Origin: Tepidibacter aestuarii
GTDB lineage: Bacteria > Bacillota > Clostridia > Peptostreptococcales > Peptostreptococcaceae
Assembly (NCBI RefSeq): GCF_934924865.1
Contig: NZ_OW235315.1
Location: forward strand, 1,178,001-1,242,000
Reading direction: 5' to 3'
DNA: 64,000 bases
Positions 52,962 through 62,800 of this stretch are shown piece by piece; positions within the stretch are counted from its first letter, which is position 1, and each line of letters begins with the position of its first letter. Under the pieces are notes generated by a model. That model ran no database searches. It worked only from the letters and a program-made list of their open reading frames with translations, and was not told the origin of the DNA. The position numbers and the translations under genes were made by a program.

Positions 52962-54296
52962 TTGAATAAATATACTCAGATTATTGATTATATAAAAGAT
53001 TTAACACAGACAAAAAAAATAAAAACAGGGGAAAAATTACCTTCTGTAAGGTTACTTGCAGATAAATTTAAATGCAGCACCTTAACTGTTGTTAGGGCAT
53101 ATAAAGAATTAGAACAGGAACATTATATATATTCTGTTCCTAAAAGTGGGTATTATTTAGTTTCAAAATATAAAAAAGAAGTGAAAGAAAAACCTGAGAT
53201 AGATTTTTCAACTGTACTTCCTGATATAAATATACTTCCCTATGATGAATTTCACCACTGTTTAGATAAGGCCATGGATAAATATAAAACGGATTTATTC
53301 TGTTACGGAGATACTCAGGGATTACCTACCTTGATTGAGGCTATTAGAAAATATCTTCAAGATTATCAGGTGTTTTGTAAATCATCTCAAATTGTAGTTA
53401 CATCAGGGTCTCAACAGGCAGCAAGTATACTAATTAATTTACAGTTTCCTAATGGGAAAAATACTATTTTGGTTGAAAACCCTACATATGATAGAATGAT
53501 TAAAAATTTACAATTACATTCTGCTAAAACTCTTGGAATAAGTAGAGAATTTAATGGCATAAACTTAGATAAATTAGAAAAGGTTTTTAAAGAAGAAGAT
53601 ATAAAATTTTTCTATATAGTTCCTAGATTTCATAATCCAACTGGTAGTAGTTATTCAATTAATCAAAAAAAAGAGATTTTAAGATTAGCTAATAAATATG
53701 ATGTGTATATTTTAGAAGATGATTATCTAGTAGACTTAGAGACAGATTCAAGAAACGATTCAATGTATTCACTAGATAACAACAATAGAGTAATATATAT
53801 AAAAACATTTTCCAAAATTTTATTACCTGGATTAAGGATTGCAGCAGTAGTTTTACCAGAAACTTTAGTATATAAATTTTTGAAATATAAGCAGTTAACG
53901 GATATTCACACTTCTATTCTTCCTCAAGGAGCTTTAGAAATTTATATTAATAATGGAATGTTCAAACGCTCTAAAATGAGATTAATGAAGATATACAAAG
54001 AACGTATGGAATATTTAAAAAGTATTTGTAATAATTTTGATCCTGATATTTTAAGTGTAAATGTTCCTCATACGGGTTTTTTTCTTTCTTTAAAATCATA
54101 TAAGCCTATCAACTATGATATTACTCTTTCGAAATTGGAAAAAAACAAAATTATCATTAAAGATGTTCGAGAAAGTTATTTGGAAAAAAAGCATGAAACG
54201 GATTTAATAAAAATAAGTATTTCTAAAACTAATAATAAACAAATAAAAGAAGGGATGCTTAATATATATAATTATTTTCTAAATCAAAAAAAGTAA
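52962..54296 (+). CDS. MocR-type GntR/aminotransferase regulator
   Basis: This 444-residue protein fuses an N-terminal winged-helix GntR domain (about 1-70; GEKLPSVRLLADKFKCSTLT) to a fold I aminotransferase-like domain (about 100-440). PLP Lys is in IKTFSKILLPGLRIA (about 280); NPTGSSYS and ILEDDYLVDLE match PLP contacts. MocR proteins usually sense PLP or amino compounds and regulate a nearby gene. The cooS and MFS genes downstream are possible targets, but no operator was found. Start TTG 52962 behind GGGGTGGGGGA. Confidence 0.88.
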   Translation: MNKYTQIIDYIKDLTQTKKIKTGEKLPSVRLLADKFKCSTLTVVRAYKELEQEHYIYSVPKSGYYLVSKYKKEVKEKPEIDFSTVLPDINILPYDEFHHCLDKAMDKYKTDLFCYGDTQGLPTLIEAIRKYLQDYQVFCKSSQIVVTSGSQQAASILINLQFPNGKNTILVENPTYDRMIKNLQLHSAKTLGISREFNGINLDKLEKVFKEEDIKFFYIVPRFHNPTGSSYSINQKKEILRLANKYDVYILEDDYLVDLETDSRNDSMYSLDNNNRVIYIKTFSKILLPGLRIAAVVLPETLVYKFLKYKQLTDIHTSILPQGALEIYINNGMFKRSKMRLMKIYKERMEYLKSICNNFDPDILSVNVPHTGFFLSLKSYKPINYDITLSKLEKNKIIIKDVRESYLEKKHETDLIKISISKTNNKQIKEGMLNIYNYFLNQKK

Positions 54297-54335
54297 ACCT
54301 AGCTATATTGATCTAGTACTAGGTTTACTTTGAAT
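54288..54335. terminator. Bidirectional terminator
   Basis: AAAGTAAACCTAG...CTAGGTTTACTTT between the convergent MocR-type and cooS genes, flanked by A and T runs. Confidence 0.82.
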
Positions 54336-54343
54336 TCATAGTA

Positions 54344-56257
54344 TTAAGCTTTTATAGTTTCAACAGATATTCCTAAAGCTTTACGTTTTTCTTCTATCCT
54401 TTCAACCATTTGCTTTGCTGCTTTATATGGATCTGGTTCAACATGGAATTTAGCTCCTACTATATCTTCTGCTTTATTAGTCAATATGTCAACAACATTT
54501 TTGCTACCTGTTATAGGAGGTGCTACACCAAGCCATGTATCTATACCAGATGTAACTATATAAGTTCCTATTGCAATAGCTTTTTCTGACATCCACTCTG
54601 GAGCAGCTCCAACTACTGGTAAGTCACTTATATCTAAATTTAAAAACTTAGCTAGCTCCGATACTAATACGAGTATTCGGCTTATATCAACACATGATCC
54701 CATATGAAGTACCGGTGGTATATCTACAAGTTCGCATACTTGTGCAAGACCTTTACCCGCTAGTTTTCTAGCTTCTTTACTCATAAGTCCAGCTTTTGCT
54801 GCAGCTTGAGCTGCACAACCTGTAGTTACAACTAGAACATCATTTTTGATTAGTTCTTTCATAAGATTTATGTGTCCATAATCATGTTTTACCTTTGGGT
54901 TATTACATCCAACAACTCCTGCTGCTCCTCTTATAACACCTGAAGTAATGCAATCAGCAAGAGGTTTTAATGTTCCAGTCTCATCTAGTTCAGAATTCAC
55001 TACTTTGTCTAGTTGATTTATTATAGCTTCTACACTATATCCAACTGTTGCATGAGATTTAGTTTTAGGTATGAATACTTTTTCTTTTTTTCTATTTTTG
55101 AAGTTTAAAATAGCTTCTTTAACTATTTGTTTAGCTGAATCTAATGCTTTTTCTTCTTCAAATTCTACATGAACTGCTCCTGTGATTTTAGCTTTTGGTG
55201 ATGTGGTTATAAATTTAGTGTGATAACATTTTGTAAGTGGTGCAAGTGCGGGGAATATACATTGAACATCAACTATTACAGCTTCTACAGCTCCTGTTAA
55301 TACAGCAAGTTCTTGCTGATTTAAATTTCCTGCTATTTTAACACCGTGTCTCATTGTAACTTCATTAGATGTGCAGCACATTCCAGTTAAATTTATTCCT
55401 TTTGCACCAACTTCTTTTGCAAGTTCTAGAAGTTGAGGATCTTCTGATGCTAAAACCATCATTTCAGATAAAGAAGGTTCATGTCCATGTACTATTATAT
55501 TTACTTGATCTTCTTCTAAAACTCCTAGATTTGCTTCCGTTTCTCTTGGTACTGGAATTCCAAATAATATATCACTAAATTCTGTACCTATCATAGAACC
55601 ACCCCAACCGTCAGCAAGTGAAGCTCTCATACTTTTATGAATTAAACTCTGTGCATCAGCACAACATCCTATATGAGTTGAATGCATTATTGTTGCTATT
55701 TCTTTGTCTATAGCGCCAGTTCTTATATCGTTATCTTCCCATACTTTTTTTCTTTGCTCGGGAGCTCTTTCTAAAAATCTTAAAGTTCCAAAAGGTTTTC
55801 CAAATTCATTTAATGCAATTTCTGCAACTTCATGAGCTATATCATATATATCTCTATTTTCTATTTTTACTCCCCATTCTTTGGACAGATTCAAAAGTTT
55901 TTCTTCGTTTGTTATTTTATAGTTTCCATTTGGACTTGACATATGTAAAACATGAGCTATATCTCTTCCGTGATCAGAGTGGGTTGCTGTTCCTCCAACT
56001 ACCATTCTAGCTAAATTTCTAGCGACTATAACATCTGCAGTTGCTCCACAAATACCTTTTTGAGCACCTTTGCCCTCTACAGGACTTATTCTACAAGGAC
56101 CCATGGCACATATTCTACAACAAAGCCCTTTTTCACCAAATCCACAAGGTGTTTTCATAGCAGCTTTTCTGTCCCAGATAGTTTCAACATTATCTGATTT
56201 AGCCTTTTTAATAAGCTCTTGTGTTGCAGTATCAATTGAATAATTTTTTTCTTCCAT
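54344..56257 (-). CDS. cooS: Carbon monoxide dehydrogenase catalytic subunit
   Basis: This 637-residue Ni-Fe-S CO dehydrogenase interconverts CO and CO2. N-terminal Cys of the D- and B-clusters are in CGFGEKGLCCRICAMGPCRI (about 38-57). C-cluster ligands are visible: His in IIVHGHEPSLSEM, and Cys in TGMCCTSNEV, DVQCIFPAL, GVVGCNNPK, VTTGCAAQAAAKAGL and HMGSCVDISRI. The set looks complete. Length is normal for monofunctional CooS. Neither cooF, cooC nor acetyl-CoA synthase genes flank it. Start ATG behind AGGGGGAT on the minus strand. Confidence 0.95.
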   Translation of the reverse strand: MEEKNYSIDTATQELIKKAKSDNVETIWDRKAAMKTPCGFGEKGLCCRICAMGPCRISPVEGKGAQKGICGATADVIVARNLARMVVGGTATHSDHGRDIAHVLHMSSPNGNYKITNEEKLLNLSKEWGVKIENRDIYDIAHEVAEIALNEFGKPFGTLRFLERAPEQRKKVWEDNDIRTGAIDKEIATIMHSTHIGCCADAQSLIHKSMRASLADGWGGSMIGTEFSDILFGIPVPRETEANLGVLEEDQVNIIVHGHEPSLSEMMVLASEDPQLLELAKEVGAKGINLTGMCCTSNEVTMRHGVKIAGNLNQQELAVLTGAVEAVIVDVQCIFPALAPLTKCYHTKFITTSPKAKITGAVHVEFEEEKALDSAKQIVKEAILNFKNRKKEKVFIPKTKSHATVGYSVEAIINQLDKVVNSELDETGTLKPLADCITSGVIRGAAGVVGCNNPKVKHDYGHINLMKELIKNDVLVVTTGCAAQAAAKAGLMSKEARKLAGKGLAQVCELVDIPPVLHMGSCVDISRILVLVSELAKFLNLDISDLPVVGAAPEWMSEKAIAIGTYIVTSGIDTWLGVAPPITGSKNVVDILTNKAEDIVGAKFHVEPDPYKAAKQMVERIEEKRKALGISVETIKA

Positions 56258-56537
56258 ATTAATTATCCCCCTTTAGAATCTTTTATTGAAAAAAAACTAT
56301 ACCCCTGTTGTTTTTAGTATAATAAGTAAATGAGATTACAATCAAGAAAAGAAAAACATATGTGTATTAATACAGATTTAGTAGGCTTATGTTAGGGAAA
56401 CTAAAAATTAGTATATTCATAATTTAATAATAGTTTACTTTTTTAATTACAAATATTATACTAATTGGGAGAAAGTAATATTGTTGTTAAGCGTTATTTG
56501 CTTTGTACAAAAATATGAAATGAGAGGATAGAACGAA

Positions 56538-57770
56538 ATGTTTAAAAAGCTTGAAAATATTAGTAAAGTTCAATTGGTTTACTATTTAATTATTGCACTT
56601 ACGGCGCTTGGTTTAGGTCTTAGTAGTGATGTTATTTCTAATTACTTTAAAGATGCTTATCAAATTACAGCATATCAAAGGGGTCTTATAGAATTTCCAA
56701 GAGAATTACCAGGAGTACTTGTTATAGTCATTATTGCATCATTATCATTGTTTTCAGATATTCGCATTGCTATGGTAGCACAATTATTAAGTATAATAGG
56801 TATAGGAACATTAGGCTTTTTTACACCGCCTTTTACAATTATGTTGATTTTTGTTTTTATCAATTCCCTAGGAATGCACATGTTTATGCCGATACAAGAT
56901 AGTATAGGTATGTCACTAATTAAAGATGAGAATATAGGCAAGAAAGTAGGACAATATAAAGGGGTAGCAACGATTTTTACTGTATTAGCGAGCATGGTGG
57001 TTTTTGTTGGATTTAGAGTAGGTTTTTTTAGCTTTACAAGTAAGATGAAGTGGATATTCATTATATCAGCATGTATCTTAGGAGCTGTACTTATTTTATT
57101 TTTTGTTTTGGAAAAGCTAATTGATCAGCCAATAAAAAGCAATAAGAAGGTCAATTTTGTTTTTAGAAAAGAATATAAGTATTATTATATTTTAGTGGTT
57201 ATGTGGGGTGTGCAAAAACAGATAATGATTGTTTATGGACCTTGGGTGCTGATTGATATATTAAATAAAAGAGCGGATACTTTAGCAATTTTAAGTATTA
57301 TTGGTTCATTCATAGGTGTATTTTTTATTCCTGCTGTTGGTAGATGGATTGATAAATTTGGAATTAAGAAGTTACTTTATGCTGATGCTTTATCTTTTAT
57401 TGTTGTTTATTTGGTTTATGGATTATTGAGTGCTGGATTTTCAACAGGAAAATTAGCTACTATAGGTGTTCCTCTATTTTTAGCTTATATGGTGTTTATC
57501 TTTGATAAAATGTCTACTCAAATGGGTATGATAAGAACAATTTATTTACGCTCTATAGCTGTGGAAACTTCTGATATTACACCTACATTGTCTTTAGGGC
57601 TTAGCTTAGACCATATAGTTTCAATTATGTGTGCTTACTTAGGTGGGGTTATCTGGAGTTTATGGGGACCACAATATATATTTTTTCTAGCGGCTTCACT
57701 TTCTTTAGTGAATTTATATGTAGCTAGTAAAGTAAAAGATGATAAACTTATTAAATTGAGAAATTGTTAG
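56538..57770 (+). CDS. MFS transporter
   Basis: This 410-residue polytopic membrane protein has about 12 hydrophobic segments. The first is YYLIIALTALGLGLSSDV and later ones include VLVIVIIASLSLFSD, GAVLILFFVLEKLI and ILSIIGSFIGVFFIPAVGRW, with the MFS-like loop GRWIDKFGIKK between TM8 and TM9. The substrate is unknown. Start ATG 56538 behind GAGAGGAT. A ~90-base piece of its 5' region recurs at 52,751. Confidence 0.85.
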   Translation: MFKKLENISKVQLVYYLIIALTALGLGLSSDVISNYFKDAYQITAYQRGLIEFPRELPGVLVIVIIASLSLFSDIRIAMVAQLLSIIGIGTLGFFTPPFTIMLIFVFINSLGMHMFMPIQDSIGMSLIKDENIGKKVGQYKGVATIFTVLASMVVFVGFRVGFFSFTSKMKWIFIISACILGAVLILFFVLEKLIDQPIKSNKKVNFVFRKEYKYYYILVVMWGVQKQIMIVYGPWVLIDILNKRADTLAILSIIGSFIGVFFIPAVGRWIDKFGIKKLLYADALSFIVVYLVYGLLSAGFSTGKLATIGVPLFLAYMVFIFDKMSTQMGMIRTIYLRSIAVETSDITPTLSLGLSLDHIVSIMCAYLGGVIWSLWGPQYIFFLAASLSLVNLYVASKVKDDKLIKLRNC

Positions 57771-57810
57771 TAATTTAAAAACAAAAGTATTAAAAAGGGA
57801 GAAAAATATT

Positions 57811-58506
57811 ATGAAACTGAACATAGTTTATGAAGATAGTTATATTTTAGTAGTAGAAAAGCCGCCAAAAGTACCTTCTCAAAGGGATAAAACAAATGAT
57901 ATGGACATGCTTTCTATGATAAAAGAGCATATTAAGATTTGCTATCCTAAAGCTAGAAATCCTTATGTAGGGTTAGTACATAGGCTGGATAGACCTGTTG
58001 GAGGGTTGATGATATTTGCAAAAACAAAAGAAGCGAATGCAAATTTATCTGAGCAAATAAGAAATAAAAGTTTAAAAAAAGAATATTATGCTGTAGTTTG
58101 TGGAGAGTCAGATGAAAAAAGTGGAACATTTAGAGACTATCTTTTAAAAACAGGCAGAATTAATATGTCTAAGGTGGTTTCTAAAGAAAATAAAAATGCT
58201 AAGGAAGCAATTTTAGAATATGAAGTTATAGATCGTGTTAACACAAATGAAGATGGAATTTTAAGTCTTGTAAAAATAAATCTTAAAACAGGAAGACATC
58301 ATCAAATACGTGTCCAATTCTCAAATGCAAATATGCCTTTATGGGGAGATAATAAATATAATAAAAGATTTGTTAAAATGAAAGGATATACTCAAATAGC
58401 TTTATGGGCTAAGAGTATAGAATTTATTCATCCAAAGGATAAAAGGGTATGCAAATTTGAATTAAAACCGCATAATGAATATCCTTTTTCTTTGTTTGTA
58501 GACTAA
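57811..58506 (+). CDS. RluA-family pseudouridine synthase
   Basis: This 231-residue rRNA/tRNA pseudouridine synthase has YILVVEKPPKVPSQRD at the start, the catalytic Asp motif VHRLDRPVGGLMIFAKTKEA (about 55-74) and the late LKTGRHHQIRVQFSN (about 158-172). It lacks an S4 domain, unlike RluD, so it belongs to the shorter RluA-like forms. Target base unknown. Start behind AAAGGGAG. Confidence 0.9.
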   Translation: MKLNIVYEDSYILVVEKPPKVPSQRDKTNDMDMLSMIKEHIKICYPKARNPYVGLVHRLDRPVGGLMIFAKTKEANANLSEQIRNKSLKKEYYAVVCGESDEKSGTFRDYLLKTGRINMSKVVSKENKNAKEAILEYEVIDRVNTNEDGILSLVKINLKTGRHHQIRVQFSNANMPLWGDNKYNKRFVKMKGYTQIALWAKSIEFIHPKDKRVCKFELKPHNEYPFSLFVD

Positions 58507-58520
58507 TGAATATAAAATTG

Positions 58521-58625
58521 CTGCTATTTATGCTATAAATAAAAAAAATTATTATTGATGAAATAGCAGTTACTATACTTAAATTTATAAAATCTCCCTA
58601 GAATTATTGGGAGATTTATATTTTG
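58521..58625. terminator. Two hairpins between convergent genes
   Basis: CTGCTATTT...AAATAGCAG (58521-58569) is a long-looped stem. TAAATCTCCC...GGGAGATTTA (58587-58618) is a compact hairpin followed by TATTTT and is the better terminator candidate for the pseudouridine synthase gene and the convergent gene. Confidence 0.65.
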
Positions 58626-58647
58626 GGAAAAGATAGATAGGTATAGG

Positions 58648-58944
58648 TTAACTCCATAATTCTCGTTCATCTTGAATTAAACCTTTTTTTGCTGCTTTAT
58701 TTACTTTAAACGTTATATTCTCTAACTTAGCTCTTATTTTTTGGCGTGCTTTGGCTGTATATAAATCACTATCCACTACATCATAATGTCCATCTGATGC
58801 TTCACCGTACCACTGAATTTCTATACCATTACTAGTATTTTTATCCTTTTCATCTATATATACTTTTTCTAGATTTAAAGATCCAACATCTAAATTGTCT
58901 AAATCACTTTTTATCTCGCTTAAAAATGTTTCTGTATTATTCAT
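58648..58944 (-). CDS. Small hypothetical protein
   Basis: This 98-residue acidic, soluble protein has motif IEIQWYGEASDGHYDVVDSD in the middle and the helix KARQKIRAKLENITFKVNKA at the end. GGAGG stands before the ATG on the minus strand. I do not recognise the family. It is followed on the far side by ~245 bases without a clear gene. Confidence 0.6.
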   Translation of the reverse strand: MNNTETFLSEIKSDLDNLDVGSLNLEKVYIDEKDKNTSNGIEIQWYGEASDGHYDVVDSDLYTAKARQKIRAKLENITFKVNKAAKKGLIQDERELWS

Positions 58945-59190
58945 CTTATAACCTCCAAGCTGATTTTCTTGATATTATTATGCTACTATATATAAAATTT
59001 ATTCATATGTTACGATCTCTTTTCACGATTAGATAAATCTGTTTATCTATAACATAGAATCTAAAACACTTGTCGAAATATGAAGTGTTTTTATGTAAAG
59101 ATATATACTTATGGTATATAATATTAACAAGCAAATAATCATACAAATTTGAACTGATATTATAATTATTCAAATGAGAAAGGAAATTAA

Positions 59191-59793
59191 ATGAAAGAAA
59201 AATATTATGAAAATTTATTAAATATAAAAACAACAGGAGATCAAAAATGGGATAAAAATTCAATTCATTATCATCCATACCAGGCTACTTTATATTCTGC
59301 ACTTGAAGTACTATTTAAGAAATATCAATTAGAAAGTGATGATAATATTGTTGATTTTGGATGCGGTAAGGGAAGGCTCGCATTTTACATAAATTATTTT
59401 TATAATTCAAATGTTATAGGGGTAGAAATGGACAAAGATTTACATTTAGAAGCTACTGCTAATAAGTATAGCTATGTGAAAAAATATAGAAAAAATATAG
59501 ATAAGATTAATTTTTTATGTTGCTTTGCTCAAGAGTATAATATAAAACCGATAGATAATAAATTTTATTTTTTTAATCCGTTTTCTATACAGATATTTAG
59601 AAAAATTATAGATAATATTTTACTATCAGTAGAAGAATATGAAAGAAGAGTAGAATTGATCTTATATTATCCATCGGATGATTATATATATTATTTAGAA
59701 AACAATACACCGTTTGTATTAATAGATGAGATTATAGTGGAAGATTTATATAAGAGCGATAGTAGTGAGAGATTTTTAATATATAGATTTTAA
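59191..59793 (+). CDS. SAM-dependent methyltransferase
   Basis: This 200-residue class I methyltransferase fold protein has motif I VDFGCGKGRLAFYINYFY (about 54-71), an acidic second strand end IGVEMDKDL, and FYFFNPFS in place of motif IV (NPF resembles the NPPY/NPF of N-methyltransferases). The target is unknown. AGAAAGGAAA precedes the ATG. It stands 32 bases before the NagZ-like gene and is probably co-transcribed. Confidence 0.82.
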   Translation: MKEKYYENLLNIKTTGDQKWDKNSIHYHPYQATLYSALEVLFKKYQLESDDNIVDFGCGKGRLAFYINYFYNSNVIGVEMDKDLHLEATANKYSYVKKYRKNIDKINFLCCFAQEYNIKPIDNKFYFFNPFSIQIFRKIIDNILLSVEEYERRVELILYYPSDDYIYYLENNTPFVLIDEIIVEDLYKSDSSERFLIYRF

Positions 59794-59825
59794 TATACTG
59801 AGCACGTCATAAAAGGAGAGTAGCT

Positions 59826-60995
59826 ATGAAAAAGATACTTATTGGAATTACATTAATATTATTAGCACTAACAGTTATCTTTATAAATATAAAAAATGAT
59901 GGTAATGTGGAAAAAGTTGAAGAAAATAAACAAAAGGTGTTAACTAAAGAAGAATTAGAAGAAAATAAAATAAATGATACTATGAACAGTTTATCCTTAG
60001 AAGAAAAATTAGGGCAAATGATAATAGTAGGTTTTAATGGATATAAAGTTGATTCGGATTTCAGGGATTTGTTGGAAAATTACAAAGTAGGAGGAGTTAT
60101 TCTATTCAAACGTAATATAAAAAATGCAGATCAGCTTTTAAATTTAAATAATAGTATAAAAAATATAAATTCAAAAAATAAATTACCTTTGTTTATATCA
60201 GTTGATGAGGAAGGTGGAAGAATTACAAGATTACCTGAAGGAAGCACAAAATTTCCATCTAATAAAGTAATAGGTGAAAAAAATGATAAAGACCTATCTT
60301 ATAAAATAGGTAAACAAATAGGAACAGAGCTTAATAATTTTGGGTTTAATATGGATTTTGCACCTGTACTTGATATATATAGCAATCCTAAAAATACAGT
60401 TATAAAAGATAGATCCTTTGGAAAGGATTCTGAAATAGTTAAGACATTGGGTACTGCTACTATGAAAGGACTTCAAGATGCAAATGTTATTTCTGTTGTA
60501 AAGCATTTTCCTGGCCATGGCGATACAAAGGTAGATTCTCACATAGGACTTCCTGTTGTAAATCACGACAAACAAAGGCTTGATGAATTTGAGATAATTC
60601 CATTTGAAGAAGCTATTGATAAAGGAGCAGATGCAGTAATGACAGCTCATATAGTCTTACCTAATATTGATAAAAGTAACAAACCAGCTACTCTATCTAA
60701 AAAAATATTGACTGATATTTTAAGAAATGAATTGAATTTTAATGGAATCATAATTACAGATGATATGGAAATGGGTGCTATTGCAAATAATTATGGGACT
60801 AAAGACGCATCAGTCGAAGCTATCAAAGCAGGGGCTGACATTATTTTAATGTGTCATACTAAAGAAAAGCAAATTGAGGCATTAGAAGGTTTAAAAGAAG
60901 CTGTTAATAGTGGAGAAATTAGTATAGAAAGAATCGATGAAAGTGTAAAAAGAATTATTAGATTAAAGAGAAAATATAATTTACATGATATTTAG
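59826..60995 (+). CDS. Glycoside hydrolase family 3, NagZ-like
   Basis: This 389-residue beta-N-acetylhexosaminidase has an N-terminal membrane anchor or signal (KKILIGITLILLALTVIFIN), then the GH3 TIM barrel: VDEEGGRITRLPEG, FAPVLDIYSNP, the catalytic His-containing loop VKHFPGHGDTKVDSH (about 225-239) and the nucleophile Asp in GIIITDDMEMGAI (about 308-320). It releases GlcNAc from muropeptides, here outside the membrane. There is no lipobox. Confidence 0.92.
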   Translation: MKKILIGITLILLALTVIFINIKNDGNVEKVEENKQKVLTKEELEENKINDTMNSLSLEEKLGQMIIVGFNGYKVDSDFRDLLENYKVGGVILFKRNIKNADQLLNLNNSIKNINSKNKLPLFISVDEEGGRITRLPEGSTKFPSNKVIGEKNDKDLSYKIGKQIGTELNNFGFNMDFAPVLDIYSNPKNTVIKDRSFGKDSEIVKTLGTATMKGLQDANVISVVKHFPGHGDTKVDSHIGLPVVNHDKQRLDEFEIIPFEEAIDKGADAVMTAHIVLPNIDKSNKPATLSKKILTDILRNELNFNGIIITDDMEMGAIANNYGTKDASVEAIKAGADIILMCHTKEKQIEALEGLKEAVNSGEISIERIDESVKRIIRLKRKYNLHDI

Positions 60996-61210
60996 AATGT
61001 CAAAAAAACTACTAACTTTTAAGCTTAAATTAAAAAATAGAAATTAATATTATAAAAAAATAAACGAATTTTATGAATATTATAAATTGAACAAGAATTT
61101 GATGGTGAAAATTATAGGTGTTGTAATTAGTTGACAAAATAAATACATATTATGGTAAATGTATACTTATAAATCTGTATTTTTATATGTTGTTAAGTTA
61201 ATATCAATTG

Positions 61211-61239
61211 TTGAAATATTCAGAAAAGTAATATAATAT
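61211..61239 (+). promoter_or_regulatory. Promoter of the glycine cleavage operon
   Basis: TTGAAA (61211-61216), a 17-base spacer and TAATAT (61234-61239), 30 bases ahead of the riboswitch. A further TTGACA at 61133 lacks a good -10 partner. Confidence 0.75.
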
Positions 61240-61267
61240 AAAGACAAATATTAAATATGATTATCCA

Positions 61268-61503
61268 AATGAGGGTAGCGTGAGATATCTTTAAAAGATA
61301 GCCGAAGAAGCAATATGAAAAAAAGCCAAATTTTCATAGAAACTTTCAGGCAAAAGTATCGTTATCTGATGGGTCTCTGGAAAGTTGGATTGTTTCCACG
61401 CCGAAGGGGAAATACACCATAGTGTGTAAAATCTCTCAGGTAAAAAAGGACAGAGGGGTATAAAGGCAGTGAAAATCGTCATGCCTTTATATCTCTCTTT
61501 TTT
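61268..61503 (+). promoter_or_regulatory. Tandem glycine riboswitch with terminator
   Basis: Two glycine aptamers in series: GAGGGTAGCGTGAGAT...AGCCGAAGAAGCAA...TTTCAGGCAAAAG (about 61270-61356), then GGGTCTCTGGAAAG...ACGCCGAAGGGGAAA...TCTCAGGTAAAAAAGGACAG (about 61370-61455). A terminator hairpin, TATAAAGGCA...TGCCTTTATA plus T7 (61459-61503), follows. GGACAGAGGGG can pair with the 3' CTCTCTTTT side as antiterminator. Glycine should switch the operon on. Confidence 0.93.
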
Positions 61504-61593
61504 ATGCAAAGAATAAGACTATGTCTTTTAGGTATAATATGAGAATCATATTAGATATACATATTGAAAATTATTTTAAGGAGGAGAAATGAA

Positions 61594-62700
61594 ATGTCAA
61601 ATCTTAAAAGAACTGCTCTTTTTGGGACCCATGAGAAGTATGGAGGAAAGATAATAGATTTCTCAGGGTGGCAGCTTCCAGTTCAATATGAGGGTATAAC
61701 TTCAGAACATGAGGCTACTAGAAATAAGGCTGGTCTATTTGATGTATCTCATATGGGAGAAGTTGAAGTTAAAGGTAATGATGCATTTAAATTTGTACAG
61801 AATTTAGTAACTAATGATGTATCTGCTCTTGAAGATAATCAAGTATTGTATACCTTTATGTGTTATGAACACGGTGGGGTAGTAGATGATTTGTTAGTAT
61901 ATAGATTCAATGAAGAACATTTTTTCCTTGTGATAAATGCTGGTAATATAGATAAGGATTTTGAGTGGATGAATAAAAACTCAGATAAGTATGATATAGA
62001 ACTTACGAATATATCTGATCAAGTATGTCAATTGGCAATACAAGGACCTAATGCTCAAGAAATTCTACAAAAACTAACTGATACGGATTTAAAAGAAATA
62101 CAGTTTTTCTACTGTAGAAGAAATGTAGATGTAGCTGGAGTTAGTTGTTTGGTTTCAAGAACGGGGTATACAGGAGAAGATGGTTTTGAAATTTACTTAG
62201 ATAATGACAGAGCAGAGTATTTATGGGAGCAACTTATGGAAGTAGGAAAAGATCTAGGATTAAAACCTGTGGGACTGGGAGCTAGGGATACTTTAAGGTT
62301 TGAAGTTGCATTACCTCTTTATGGGAATGAGTTATCTAAAGATATAACTCCACTAGAGGCAGGGCTTGGATTCTTTGTAAAGTTAGAGACAGATGATTTC
62401 ATAGGAAAAGAGGCTTTAGTTAAACAAAAAGCAGATGGATTAAAGAGAAAAATAGTAGGTTTTGAAATGATAGATAAGGGAATACCTAGACATGGTTATG
62501 AAGTATGGGCAGATGGAAAGCAAGTAGGATTTGTAACTACTGGATATGCGGCTCCTACAGTTAAGAAGAATATAGGGTTTGCCATGGTTCCTATAGAGTA
62601 TTCAAAACTAGGTACAACCATTGAAATAAAGGTTAGAAAAAGAATTTTAAAGGCCGAAGTGGTAAGTAAGAGATTTTACACTAAAAACTATAAGAAATAA
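61594..62700 (+). CDS. gcvT: Glycine cleavage system T protein (aminomethyltransferase)
   Basis: This 368-residue T protein transfers the aminomethyl carbon to tetrahydrofolate and releases ammonia. It has the N-terminal TALFGTHEKYGGKIIDFSGW, DVSHMGEVEVKG with the conserved Asp region, SRTGYTGEDGFEIYL and GARDTLRFEVALPLYGNEL. Start ATG 61594 behind AAGGAGGAG; the in-frame TTG at 61564 is upstream of this site. First gene under the glycine riboswitch. Confidence 0.96.
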   Translation: MSNLKRTALFGTHEKYGGKIIDFSGWQLPVQYEGITSEHEATRNKAGLFDVSHMGEVEVKGNDAFKFVQNLVTNDVSALEDNQVLYTFMCYEHGGVVDDLLVYRFNEEHFFLVINAGNIDKDFEWMNKNSDKYDIELTNISDQVCQLAIQGPNAQEILQKLTDTDLKEIQFFYCRRNVDVAGVSCLVSRTGYTGEDGFEIYLDNDRAEYLWEQLMEVGKDLGLKPVGLGARDTLRFEVALPLYGNELSKDITPLEAGLGFFVKLETDDFIGKEALVKQKADGLKRKIVGFEMIDKGIPRHGYEVWADGKQVGFVTTGYAAPTVKKNIGFAMVPIEYSKLGTTIEIKVRKRILKAEVVSKRFYTKNYKK

Positions 62701-62800
62701 GAACTTAACTAAGTTGAAAAAGTTAATACATTTACGCGAAATATATTCAGAATATTCTAAAAATAATCATGATTATAAAAATATTAAGGAGGAATTTATT

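Noticed and set aside
53000..58500. MocR, cooS and MFS genes as a mobile resistance or CO-metabolism island
   Set aside because: No transposase, integrase or flanking repeats were found; only the short MFS fragment hints at rearrangement.
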